A stretch of DNA of 64,000 bases. Source: Cenococcum geophilum 1.58. Its lineage: Eukaryota; Ascomycota; Dothideomycetes; Gloniales; Gloniaceae. The stretch lies in contig KV748193.1 of NCBI GenBank assembly GCA_001692895.1, forward strand, positions 2,356,001 through 2,420,000, in the 5' to 3' direction. Shown piece after piece: positions 11,810-23,387 of the stretch (position 1 is the first letter of the stretch; the number at the start of each line of letters is the position of its first letter). Made by a program: the position numbers and the translations under genes. The notes beneath the pieces were generated by a model. The model searched no databases, had not been told where the DNA came from, and worked only from the letters and a program-made list of their open reading frames with translations.

Positions 11810-12427
11810 CAATATACCTAATCTCTTTACTATCTTTAATTATCTTCCTTTATTTAGCAACCGTATATTAGTTTATTTTTAAAATTTTATTGATTATATA
11901 AGGGATATAGGGCTTTTAATTAGTATAGATAATGCTACGCTATAGTATATAGTTCTTTTAACCAACTTCAAAAACTTTAGTTTATACACGGGATTTTAGC
12001 CACTTATAATAGCCACTAAAGCGCTAAGCAAGCCCTAATACAAAGCTGGTTTTTATATGTTTATTAAGTAAGCCCTTATATACCTATAAGCGCCTATATA
12101 CCTATATACGCCTATATACCCCCTAATAGTATCCTTCTACATTGACCAGCATAGGCAACCTTATATTTACGTTTAAGTTCCAAGGCTACAATGAGGAGGC
12201 CATCTTACTAATATAAAAATGCTTTTAACTCCGGAAACATATCCTTTACCTTAGTATCCTAATATAGAAACATCACTTAAAGCTTTAGATAGGTGGCAGA
12301 TGGAGAATATAGCAATATAGCTTTAAAGCGACCTTATTTTGCGGGTCATATACTTATAAGTCTTTTAAATTAGTTATAGTTAGGAAGAGACTATATAGTA
12401 AACAAAAGCTAGTATAAATGCGGAACG
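11810..12427. other. Intergenic, no gene seen
   Basis: AT-rich flank of the HET-ankyrin relic. It contains a small degenerate tandem of gcctatatacc at about 12085-12122. No supported coding frame, RNA gene or terminal repeat was found, and no left terminal inverted repeat for the neighbouring transposon could be located here. Confidence 0.5.
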
Positions 12428-14604
12428 GTCAAGCTGCGTAAATACGCTTATAAATGATATATACCGGTAATAAAAGGAATTTGGCACTAAATATTGCCAC
12501 TATAAGTAAGGAGGACGGCCAACCCGCTCCAGCTACACCCTTATAAGATAGCAAATTCTATAAGAGGTGAGTTAGTTAACTAAAGCATGGCTAAAGTTAA
12601 GTTTAATTGCCAGCCTATAGGGCTAAGGTCGGCGCGCTTACTAAGACTTCGCATAGCTACAGAAACTTGTAATCCTATTCGGTATAGTGAAAAATATAAT
12701 AACTACAATATATATAAGCACACCGGATTCTTGTGCCAAGACATCTTATCCGCCTTATAAAGGCACTTAGCCAATAAAGTACGTATTTTAGATTTATCTA
12801 CGCGAAGGAATCTACATTATATCTTAGTAAGAGAGTTCGATGCGCTTATATAATAGGGCTTTAAATACTTAGCCGGATATACTATATTTTATATAATACC
12901 AAGTAGCTTAGTCTATAGCGCTCTTCTAGAAGTATCCATATATAGTTACATACCAGCTATTTTTAGCAGCCGGGCTATACGCGTTCCTATTATACTAGCT
13001 ATCCTATACCGTCTCTTATCCTTCTCCTATTACTACTATTGTAAATATAAACCGAGCCAGCTAGGTACTAGCGTAAGGTCTCCCTCTAAATATACCTAAA
13101 ACGTATACTATATTAGTAGAACAGGGCGATATTCCCCTCTCTATACTTTACCATCGTGATTAAGGACGACGCTTAAAAGAGAAATTAGCCTAAAGCTAGT
13201 AATACCTTACCCCAGAGAAAGAGAAAGCTATTATAAGATTCTTATTACTAATATCTAATCTTGGGCACCCTATATAAATTAAGTTTATTTATTCGCTAGC
13301 CTTTAGTATCGCCCGCTATTGATTTATAGATAACCTAATTAAGCCTTTAGGCAAGAACTGGCCCTAGGCCTTTAAGAAACGCTATCCGGAACTTAAAGTA
13401 AGGCAAGTCAAGGCTATAGACTAGAAGCGCCACGATATGCATATATATAATAAGGTTATAAAATAATTTAAAGTAATTAGCAAAGTACTACAGGATCCGG
13501 CTATTTGGCCGGAAAATATATATAACATAGACGAGATGGGAGTCTTACTAAGCATACTTGGCTCCATTAAAGTCCTTATAGGTAAGGATAATATATAAGA
13601 CTATAGAGGTACAGGTATTAAGCGAACAACGGTAACCGTTATTAAGTATATTAGCAGTAATAATAAGTCGCTGCTACCTTTTATAATCTAGCCCGCTTTA
13701 ACCTACTAAAGCAACTAGACTACGTACCCAACCCCTAGATAGCATTACGGACATTCTAAAAATAGATACAATGACTTAAAGATTAGCTTAGAGTGGCTTA
13801 AGCGTGTTTTTAATCCCCAAACCAAGGAACTAGCGAATGGGAAACCACGGGTCCTTATATATAACGGCTTCGGGACCCACGAAACCCTTAAAATCTTAGA
13901 GTTTTGCTTTAAAAACTACATTATTCTATATTATCTCCCCTCTTACACCTCCCACAAGCTCCAGCCCTATAACGTTAGTGTCTTCGGACCCCTAAAGACA
14001 GCCTATCACAATTAGGTTAAACGACTAAATCGAGGTGGTATAGATATAGTTAGTAAGGAGCATTTTACTTCTCTATATAAGCCTATATAGGACAAGGCAT
14101 TAACTAAGAGGAATATTATAGCTAGGTGGGCCGTAACTGGTTTATTTCTGTTTAACCTAGAGAGAGTGCTTAAAGGAGTATAGAAACCCCTAGCTAAACT
14201 TACCGTTCTAAAAGCCAACGACGTAGGCCCTTATCTGTAAGAAGAAGTACTATAAATACCTACTATACCTATATCGCTAGTGATAATAGAGGCGCTTACG
14301 TCGTTGTAAAACCTAATCTAATAGGATGCTTATGCGCTTAATAAGACGAGTAAACAGCGTTTATAAAGGCACGTATAAAAGCTTATAAGTGCGGCTAAGA
14401 TATCCTCTATCCAATATACCCTTCTTTAGGATTAAAACCAATTCCTGTTAAAAACAAACAGCGAAGTAAGAGTTCGCTAATTAACCAGGTTAATAGTCCT
14501 AGGAAAGGCGAAAGTAATAAGCTATAAGGACCTTAAGAAGGTACGAGCGAGGCGTAAAGCGAAAGATAAAGCTACCGCAAGTAAGGGAAAACGCGGTCGT
14601 AAGC

Positions 14605-14609
14605 GTAAG
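14605..14609. repeat. Target site duplication (gtaag), left
   Basis: The five bases gtaag immediately before the left LTR are repeated at 20437-20441. Removing the element plus one copy rejoins the transposase frame exactly (RKRK followed by SSAPEEE). Confidence 0.95.
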
Positions 14610-14739
14610 TATTAAAAAGTGATTTATATTATCTCCCTCCAATCTTAGAGAGCTAGTGGCTATATAATACAATATTGGGGAGGCTGGGTACCTAGCCTCC
14701 CTATAATACTAAAAGGTCGATTCTTAACAAATCTTAACA
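14610..14739 (-). repeat. copia 3' LTR
   Basis: 130 bp, paired with 20307-20436 with ten transition differences. It contains the near-palindrome gggaggctgggtacctagcctccc, one base short of perfect. Confidence 0.95.
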
Positions 14740-14750
14740 CTCCTACTTAA
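14740..14750 (-). other. copia polypurine tract
   Basis: On the minus strand AAGTAGGAG directly precedes the 3' LTR. It is probably AAGTGGGAG before RIP. Its position is right for the plus-strand primer of an LTR element. Confidence 0.6.
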
Positions 14751-14972
14751 ACTAATTGGGGTAGGTTAATAGCTCCCGCTTAAACTAGCGGCGTAAATAT
14801 AGCTCCCACTTAATCCTTATACGGATTTAGATAAACAATAAGACTTCCTTTAGGCCTTATTAAACCTTAAAAAACTCTTAGAAAAAAAGGGAAAGAGTGC
14901 CTTTATAAAGTTACAAAATAGATCCGGTCCTGCTTCCTTTTCTTAACCGTTATTGTTCGTCCGTATAACTTC

Positions 14973-17900
14973 TTAAGATTCGTGCATCCTTAACCTTAAC
15001 GCGTTCCTAAAATCGACGAATTTGTCTTTTAGTAGGGCTTTGGTGAGCCTATCTGCCACCTATTTTTCAGTAGGGATATATTGTAGGTCTACGTCTCCTT
15101 CGGCCTATCTTTCCCGCACGTAGTGGTGTTAAATCGCGATATACTTTGTTCTAGAGTGAAACTGGGGGTTCTTAGCTAGGGCTATGGCGCCTTAGTTATC
15201 TCCGTAGATAATAGTCGCTATTAGCTCTTTTGACTTAAGTAGCTTCGCTAGAAGGTTCCTAAGCTAGATAGCTTCCTTAGTGGCTTGTGTTTCTCCTATA
15301 TATTCTGCCTTATAGGAGGATAATGCCACAACTAGTTGCCTTTTTAATGACTAGCTAATTGCTCCGCTTCCAATATTAAAGACGTAGCCTACGGTAGAGC
15401 GTCTAGTCGCGATATCTCCCGCTTAGTCTAAGTCGGTATATTTAACTAGTTCTTCTAAGGGACTAGAGAAGTTTAGTTCTAGGTTAATAGTACCTTAAAG
15501 GTATCGGAAAATTCGTTTTACGGCTTTAATATAGGGTTCTCCTAGGTTAGTTATATAGCGGCTATAGACTAACACCGCGTATGCAATATCTGGTCTAGTC
15601 CCTAGTATAGCGTATATTAATAACCCGATTGCCCTAGCATACTAGTTCCGGTCCGTTTCTATAGCTATAAAGCCTTCCTTAGAGGGTTCCAGTTTATTGG
15701 TATCCATAGGGGTTATAACTAATTTACACTCCCACATGCTAAATTCTCGTAGTACTTTTTTAATATACCCCTTTTGGTGAAGCTAAAGAGAGCAGGTTAG
15801 TCGGTCTCTGCATACTAATATTCCTAGGTAGTAGGTGCAAGGCCCTAGGTTAGTTATCTAAAAGCGTTCGCTAAAGGTGTCTTTAATCTTTTATATTTCA
15901 CTTTTATTAGGGCCTACTATTAGTAGGTCGTCTATGTAAACTACTAAGTAAATATAACCTTTTGCGAACACGCCGAGGTTAGATAAAAGGGGTAAAAAGC
16001 CTAGGCCTTTTAGGAAGAGGGCAAGAGTATAATACCAGATTTATAGTAATTGTTTAAGTCCGTAGAGTGCCTTATTTAGTTAGCAAACTCTTTTTATCCC
16101 ATCTTCTAGCCCCGTTAGTTGCTTAACGTATATTTCTTTATCAATTGCTCTATATAGGAAGGCTGTCTTAATATCCATTTGTTCGATTTTAAGGTTAAGG
16201 GCAGCGGCAATGGCGAAGATTATCTTATAGCTTATTGGTTTAACTACTAATGCGAATATCTCATTATAGTCGACGCCTTCTTATTATTTAAATCCGCGTA
16301 CAACCTAGCGGGCTTTATACCGTAGTATTTCACTATTTAGTCCTCTTTTAAGTTTATAAACCCATTTCCCTCGTAAAACCCGTCTATTTAGAGGGGGGTC
16401 GACTAAAATCCACATAATATTGTCAAGTAGGGACTTATATTCGTCCTTTATAGCTATAAGCCATTGTTTTTAAGATATATCAGCCCTAGCTTATAGCAGT
16501 GTTTTTAGTTTAAAAGGTTCCGTTACGGCTTTTGCCGCTCTTAGGAGCGCTACAACGAATATATACCTCCTTATTAAGTCCTCTAAGTATTAGCCTTTAG
16601 TTACTCTTATCAATATTCATAGCTTAGGGTGGCTTTAAAGTGTTTTACTAGGTACTAAGTATACGTTCTCTGTTTTGGACGGTAGTTCCCTACTATTAGG
16701 GTTAGTGTTGGTTTGGTTTAACAATTTACCCGTATTTTATAGGTCTATTTTGTCGTTTCTTTCCGACGTTTTATTGCCATTTGAGGGGCTTATGCCGCCC
16801 TCCCTTTTAGGTAATGTCTCCCTTTCGGGTAATGTCTTGCTAGTGTTTTCCCCTTTAAAGGTTTCGGAGGATTTGAGGTTCTATAGCTAGGCTAGTGACT
16901 TGTCATCTACTAGATTTCCATCTTCCCTACTAGTAGGGTATAAATCTTCTATATAAGACACTCTTAGTCGTTTAGGAGCCCTGCTAGGACCTATAGGGTC
17001 TTTAGCTGGTTGCTTATTTAACCGTTTTTATGTCTCCCCTTTAGTACTTAGGGCGCCTAGATAAGGTCTATTTTCTATAAATATAACATTTACAGAGCGA
17101 GTAATTGTGCCATTTTCGGTTAGGACACGGTAGTTCTGACTCCTTTAAAGCTAAGGAGTTTACACGGTATTGTTTTTATATTAGCAAGTTTTCGCCGTTT
17201 CTTTTCAGGTTTTAGTACTAAGCAGTTATATCCTAGTACTTAGATAAAGGATAAGTCTGGCTCCTTACCGTACTAGGCTTTATAAGGTATTTTACCAATG
17301 CGAGCACTAGGGCTATAGTTACGGATTTTTATAACGGAGATAAGTATTTCTGGCCACCATTTCTTATGTAGATTTGCTTTTAGTAGTATAGGGTAGAGTT
17401 TATCTATAAGGATTCTGTTTAAGCGTTCAGCGGCTTTATTCTATTAGTGCTGCTCTATAGCTATAACTTTAACATTAATTCCTCTATCTACGTAGAAGAT
17501 ATGGAATTTATCTAAACGGTTTTCTCCTCCCTAGTTAAGTCTAACGCGTTAATAACGGCGTTCCGGTCGGGAGTACTTTTCTATAAAACGTTGAAAACAG
17601 CGGAAGAACTCGCTTTTCTTAGTAATAGAGTAAGCTTCGGCTATTTACGTATAGTTATCGAGAAACGTAACCCAGTATTAGCTTTGGTCGTAGCCTATAA
17701 CGGGGAAAGGGCTAGCAATATTAGTGTGGATAAATTCGAGTGGGTAAGTTCCTGGTTTAAACTTCCTTTTATATAGTTTTTCTTTCATTCGTCCTTAGAC
17801 GCATAGGATGTATACACAGTTATCTAAAGGGGAGTCCATTCCGGTTAACATTGTTTTAAGTCTTTGTAGATTTTACTCCCCTAGGTAGCCCATTCTTTCG

Positions 17901-19384
17901 TACCAGATTTTATACTATGCGGTAGTAATCGTATAGGCGGTTAGTCCTAGGGGTGGTTTTAATTGTTAAATATTAAATGCGTATAGGCCATAGAGTAAGA
18001 ATACTTTGAATTTTGTTTTCTTTATAGTAATGATTATATCGTTATTATCAAAACCTATTTTTACTCCTTTTGCCCGCAGCTTTAACATAGAGATTAGATT
18101 AACACCCCCTTCTAAAACGTAGAGAGTATCGTATAGGTAGAGGTCTACGTTTTTGTTATCGATAAGGCAGGACAGTTTCATTGTCCCAATCACTTCTAGT
18201 ATTGCCCGCGCTTTTACAAAGCCCCTTAGTAGTCTGCCGGCGTAGCTTTGTAGTTCCGTAAAGTCTTCTTTTTAGTAGCCGGAGTGGTGGGAGCAGCCGG
18301 AGTTAAGGAAGAAGGTCGCTGTAAGGTTTATATCTATATTGGCTGCTATAAGGTAAACGGCTTTTATGCTATCTAATATGGCGTAGCTTAGACCTGCTAT
18401 TGGTTCGTTTTTGTTTTCTTCTATAGGTTTATCGTTCCTGCCCTTAGGTCTCTTATTCTCCTTATTATAGGAGTTACTTCGTTTCCTTTTCCTTTCCTAA
18501 TACTTTTCCTCATGGTATTTTCTTTTAAAGTTTAGGTATAGTCTCTAACACTCATCCTTTATATAATAGAGCTTATAGCAGTATATATAACTTTTTATAT
18601 TTTAGGTATTTTAAGGGATTGCTAGTAGGGCAGTCTTATTATCTTCCCGTCCTCTTATATTCTGTTCTTCCCTTTCTGCCGCTTATATAGCTTCATCAAA
18701 TATTACAGCTACTTTTATAATCTTATTCTTTTCATTTCGTTCTAGTAGAAGGGAGTGTTTTTAGTAAAAGGAGGTTAGGAACATGTCGTAGTCCAGGCCA
18801 AGTCCCGTCAGGAATTTGTTAACTAGGGAGATTTCACTAATTATACAGTTAGGGTCGAGCTCTATAATCTCTATTCATGCTTCTTATAGCTTTTCCGTAT
18901 AGCTTATCACCCCCTTATAGGTATCTAGGGTAACTTCCTGGTACCGTCTTTTAAGATATTAGTAGACTGCACTTCCTATTAAATAAAAGCGTTTTTATAG
19001 CTTAGTAAGGATTTTATCTATATTTTCAATTTCTTTAACTTCCCTTATAGCGTTATAACCGAGTCTGCTTCAGATAATACTATATACTCATTCCTATTTA
19101 TTAAGCTAGGTGTCTAACTTAGTTTTATATACTATCTCTAATAGGGCCCCTTATTCTAGTCTTTTTGCGTTCCGTTTAAGTAGGTCCCTATACCCGTTTA
19201 TTAATAAGTAAAGGCGTATCTGTTTAATAAACTCTATCCATCCTATAGTAGATTCTAGCTTCTTTATCTTATCTAGCCCTCCAGTCCCTTTTTTAGCAGT
19301 GAAATTCATCTTTGCCTTAACTGTAGGTGTCTTTAGTAAGACTAGTAGAGGTCTCTTAGGCTTATTAGGGATAGGTTTAGTCAT
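14973..19384 (-). pseudogene. copia gag-pol polyprotein, RIP-inactivated
   Basis: Starts at ATG 19384 (MTKPIPNKPKRP) and ends at about TAA 14973. Order of parts: gag with a degraded CCHC knuckle (CYKLYYIKDEC, about 18560); protease-like LNSGCSHHSG near 18290, where the usual Asp is Asn; GAG-pre-integrase segment near 18190-17970; integrase with WWPE and later ARIGKIPYKA near 17300; RT with QMDIKTAFL (about 16175) and YIDDLL at 15927-15938; RNase H with YGDN*GAIALA and HHYVRER near 15100-15200. This is the Pseudoviridae order (protease, integrase, RT, RNase H). Stops fall at Trp/Gln. The total span is not a multiple of three, so at least one indel exists. Confidence 0.95.
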
Positions 19385-20291
19385 TAAGGCCTAGGAGGAG
19401 GTTTAGGATATTCGGGGGAGATAGGTAAAGGTGATGGTAAAGGTAAAGGTAAGGTGTAAGCGACAGTAGGTTTGAGAGGTTTAGGTAGTTCCGCTAAAGC
19501 TTTAGGTAGAGGGTTAGAGTCCTTAGTAGTAGAGCTAAAGGGATTTGGTATTTCCAACCCTTTAAATTTAATAGATTCGTATATAGTTTTGGAATCCTCT
19601 GGCGTATTTAGTAGGATGGATATAATAGAGGTCTTAGAAGGTAATTAAGGAGGAGTTTAAACCTTAAGGCCGAAGAGTTCGTTTAAACTAGCTATAAAGA
19701 GTGTACTATTAAATATTAAAGAGTTATCTAAATCACTAGAGTAGACGGGTATAGTGCTAGGGTTAAAGTCTTAATCCTCAAAGTCTTCTATAAAGATATA
19801 GGTGTTGTCTTTGCTAATGTCCTTAACTATATAGGGGTAAAGGAAGGTATTAAGGAAGTGGTGGAACTGTACTAGTTATAAGGGTCGAGGTCTTAATTGG
19901 TATAAAACCGGTCTTCTAGGTCTTTGGCGTAAACGTTAAAGAGTTAATTTCTTTACTATTATAGTGGTTTTTAACTGGATTATATAGTTATCTTAGGTTT
20001 AGAAGCACGGTTGTCCTATAACTAAAAGGCTAGTATAGGGGTTTGACAATTTTTAAAGAATTTAAGAGGTTGGGTTTTAGCGTCTTGGCGCTTAGTCTTC
20101 TTATAAGGAGTTCTTTCAGGCCTCCTTTTTACCGTATTTCTTATAATATTAGGTTTTTGGTAGTGTATATATATATTATAAAGGTGCGTAGCGGAAGACA
20201 GCTGTAAGACTATAAAGTTCCTCTAGAATATATTTTTAGTGGATTATATATTTAATTATAAGGTACTATAAAACTTAGCTTATTTGCATAA

Positions 20292-20306
20292 TCTGGGCTT
20301 ATAACC
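20292..20306 (-). other. copia primer-binding site, initiator-tRNA-Met half type
   Basis: Immediately inside the 5' LTR the minus strand reads GGTTATAAGCCCAGA. Apart from one G-to-A change, GGTTATGAGCCC is the complement of the anticodon stem-loop of eukaryotic initiator tRNA-Met. Priming from an internal tRNA cut is known for Drosophila copia. The identification here is inferred from that match. Confidence 0.65.
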
Positions 20307-20436
20307 TATTAAAAAGTAATTTATATTATCTCCCTCTAATCTTAGAGAGCTAGTGGCTATATAATACAATATTAGGGAGGCTAGGTACCTAGCCTCCCTA
20401 TAATACCAAAAGGTTAATTCTCAACAAATCTCAATA
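20307..20436 (-). repeat. copia 5' LTR
   Basis: 130 bp. Because the element reads on the minus strand, this right-hand copy is the 5' LTR. It contains a perfect 24-bp palindrome at 20375-20398. Confidence 0.95.
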
Positions 20437-20441
20437 GTAAG
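20437..20441. repeat. Target site duplication (gtaag), right
   Basis: Matches 14605-14609 exactly. Confidence 0.95.
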
Positions 20442-20789
20442 AGTTCTGCGCCAGAGGAAGAAGCAAAGGCGAGTTCATCGGTGCCAAAGGATAAGGTGGC
20501 GCAGATAAGTGAAGTCAAGCCCGCAAAAGCGGTAGGAGTGCTATAAAGGGCACCAGTGGCGAAGATGTATTAAGATAAGTGTTATTACTGTATTATCTTA
20601 CTCCGGGGGTTGCGTATATTATATATAAACAAAGTGAGGATAGAGTTATAATAAGCAAATATTACTTTAAGATATATCTAGCGGTTATTACTCGTCCACT
20701 AAACCAGCGCCATTTTGCTAACTACTCTAAGCGTCCGTATAGCCATAGGCCTAGTAGCCACAGGCTTGGCTTACCGGATAACATCTATA

Positions 20790-21258
20790 AATTACATAGT
20801 GATAATTATGTATAACGTGCGGGGTTGTCTTACACTAGCTAGGATTAAAAACTTCTTTAATTAGAAGTAGCGACCGGGGTGGCGACCTTATATAAATTTG
20901 TGCGCCACAGTAGACACAAGGCTAAGGATAACTTTATACTATCGTAGTAAGGTTTTAAGGCTCGGATAATATCGTTTTATAAGTATTTTAGAGTGGCAAG
21001 AGCTTAATAATGGTGCTATTAGGAAGGAACTGGGTTTCGCTCCAATATAAAACTCTCTGCAAATTGAGCGCGAAGGCGATAATACGTATCGTAATTTTTA
21101 GATCGAATAAGTCCTAGATGTCTAGAAATAGCTATAGCACGTAACTAATATAGAGTTATAGTGAATATTAATGTATATATAGATTTTAAGTTGTTTAAAG
21201 TTAAAGTACCCCTCTATTTTCTTGGCCTGGTGGGTTTCTCGACCCGCAGAAAGGGATG
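20790..21258 (+). repeat. Repeat family R, copy 4 (R2 at the right end of the pogo element)
   Basis: Close to 5460-5895 over its whole length, ending in the AAAGTACCCC-type terminal sequence and then TTA. The 1.1 kb beyond it (21260-22372) shows no gene or repeat that I can support. Confidence 0.75.
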
Positions 21259-22372
21259 TTACTATATTTTACCAGGCCTCTTTTTTACAAATCCTTAAGT
21301 ATTGGGTATTTGTGATAAATAAATACCACAATTAGATTAAATAAGCTTTAGAGGTTAGAAAAGATACTAAATATATTAAGCTAATAAATAAATCTAATCT
21401 ATCTTATTATTGCCATCCTAATTATTATAAAACTAAGGATATCTCTAGTAGTATATTTAGTTAGATCTCTAATATCTTTCTAGTCTCTCTAATAAACTCT
21501 TCTAAATTCTCCACGAGCTAGATACCAAACCTATTACAAATAATCTACACATTACCGCGTCTCTAGTAACCTTTAGGGCAGTAAACAACTATTTTATAAC
21601 TAAGAGCATATAGACCAAGCTTAAGAAGGCTAATTAGCGATATGCTATTCTTATTAAAGAACATTATAATAACGTTAGCGCGGTCTAAATAATTAAGCTC
21701 CTACTTAATATGCTCGTAGAACTGTAAATTAGAAATTTCCTGCATCTAATCTTTACACCAGTTATTACGGCGCGGATTAAAAAAAGTAATAAGAAGATGC
21801 GAGAGGGATGACATTACCTTGGCTTACCAGTCGGTAGTAGAACCTATATTAATGCTGCTAGTAAGGTAAACAGACTTGCTATAAATAGGCGGACGGGCCG
21901 GTGGCTTACAAATCGTATATATAGCAGTTTCCGAGTTAGCTAACAACGTGCTTATAATTACGCAATATTGGTAACTGACGGATAAACGAAACCCAATCCT
22001 TAGAATAGGTAAAATAAGAGATTAGTTAGTATAATAAAGCGATAGGTAACGAAGTGTTTGTCAGATACAATTTAATATAAGGTATTACCCCTATTAATAA
22101 CCATTATATCAAAGTGATATACTTTGCCAAGCTGCTTAAGACAATTTAAGGGTCCTAAAATAGGGACCTTACTATAAATAACTCCTCGGGGTGCCCTAAA
22201 GCAGACCCCTATAACTTAAAATTTAAGGGTTAAAATAGAAATTAGAAATAGTAAAGGGATCTCTTACTATATATCCTATAAATTTAGTAGGTTTTAGAGT
22301 TGTAAATTACACTCTATAGTTATTTCGACCGCAACTATATACCCTTTTACGGATATTAATGCTCTTCTTTAT

Positions 22373-23387
22373 ATGACTTTCATTACTTTAGGAAGCTTTA
22401 CCACCACAGCACCCCTTTATTTTAATACTACAGCTATAGCAGGTGGTGGTCCGCCAAATAGTAGAGTACCAACCATAATATCTGCGGGTGCGATTAAAGA
22501 ACTTCAATTAGCGCACTTCCTTGAAAATTTAGAGGCGTCCTTTTTCAATACCGGCTTAACGGAAATTACAAAGTAGGGAACAAATAAATATCCTAATAAT
22601 GCCATTGATGTTATTAGTAAGATTGCTACTATAAGTATACTGCCACTTTAAAGTCTAGAAATATTACCTAATACTCTTATAGCAAGAAGAGGTCCACCTT
22701 AAAAGCCTTACAAACTTACTTAAGGCCTATAACGCACCGTTAATTTCTCCTTATAATTACTCCTTCCTAATAAATTCAACTAAGGGGTTCTTTGGACTTG
22801 CCCATCTTATAACCTCAGTAAGTATCGGAGCCACTATTAGACTTACTAAACGACTCGCAGTTACTAATCCTCTGCTTTTAAGATCGGTATTATCAATACT
22901 TACTATTAAATCCCACCATAATGCATTCTTTTGTCATATTTAGAACGAAGTACCTAATCCGGCTCCATTTAACACCGGGATTAGCGACATATAGGCGTAT
23001 AATCTCGCTCTTTCATTTATCGTTCCTAGATCTTGCCCGGTTAAAGTCTCATTGCCTATTTTATTAAGACTAACTGTTACATAATTAACTGGCGAAGTAT
23101 TTAGTAACAGTACTAACAGACTATTAAAGAGTGAGTTTACGTGGGATCCAATGCAAATGCCATTTATTGCTAAAGAAGGCAAGCAACTTTTTATTAAATG
23201 GGTTAATCAGCTTAACGTGCTAGTGTATACATCTCTAAATATCACCACCCTTAAAAGGGGGACCGCTTATATGCTACAAGAAATAAACGGAGTAACTTTC
23301 GCCATAGTAATAGTACAGCAGCCTAATAATGTCAATGATCTAACTCTTACAATAATGGCAGGGCTAGTTATTATATTACCTTCCTAG
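22373..23387 (+). pseudogene. Ferritin-like domain protein (Rds1/late-sexual-development family), one intron
   Basis: Exon 1 is 22373-22630 and exon 2 is 22683-23387, giving 320 codons plus stop in a consistent frame. Exon 1 carries GAIKELQLAHFLENLEASFF. The 52-nt intron has donor ATAAGT (GTAAGT with a RIP-type G-to-A) and acceptor TAG. Exon 2 opens with QEEVHLKSL, the typical Glu/His metal-ligand motif. It continues with IKSHHNAFF (EARHDAFF in relatives) and ends FTWDPMQMPFIAKEGKQLF...QLNVLVY and QQPNNVNDL. The family is ferritin-like proteins of filamentous fungi expressed in stress and sexual development; their reaction is not established. Any signal-peptide exon upstream was not found. 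Few stops occur, but several ligand residues are changed, so it is dead. Confidence 0.87.

Larger units (their letters stand above)
14610..20436 (-). mobile_element. Ty1/copia LTR retrotransposon, complete but RIP-inactivated, 5827 bp
   Basis: Two 130-bp LTRs in direct orientation flank a gag-pol frame on the minus strand, with a primer-binding site, a purine tract and a 5-bp target duplication. The LTRs differ at ten sites by hand count, all transitions. The LTR ends are TG...CA mutated in places to TA...TA. It inserted into the pogo transposase gene, so it is the younger of the two. Confidence 0.96.
13040..20573 (+). pseudogene. pogo/Fot1-type DD35D transposase, RIP-inactivated and interrupted
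   Basis: One frame runs 13206-14609 with no net indel and resumes at 20442, ending with TAA at 20571-20573. That is about 511 codons plus an N-terminal part from about 13040. Motifs in order are an HTH/CENP-B-type start (YLTPEKEKAIIRF), FSIAR, GKNWP, PENIYNIDEMG, KPRVLIYNGFGTHE, PSYTSHKLQPYNVSVFGPLK and a basic tail (KGKRGRKRK). The first catalytic Asp (13530) is intact. The second and third (13863, 13971) are Asn, 36 codons apart as in DD35D enzymes. Stops lie at Trp/Gln/Arg codons. The last 43 codons are visibly less mutated. The family is certain; the enzyme cannot be active. Confidence 0.93.
12428..21259 (+). mobile_element. pogo/Fot1-type (Tc1/mariner superfamily) DNA transposon, split by a copia insertion
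   Basis: The element has R1 noncoding sequence (12428-12680), transposase (about 13040-14609, continuing at 20442-20573) and R2 noncoding sequence (about 20790-21258). The right end carries the terminal sequence shared with the short element at 25395-25814. I could not find its mate on the left, so the left boundary rests on where similarity among R1 copies begins. The copia element at 14610-20436 lies inside the transposase gene. Confidence 0.85.
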
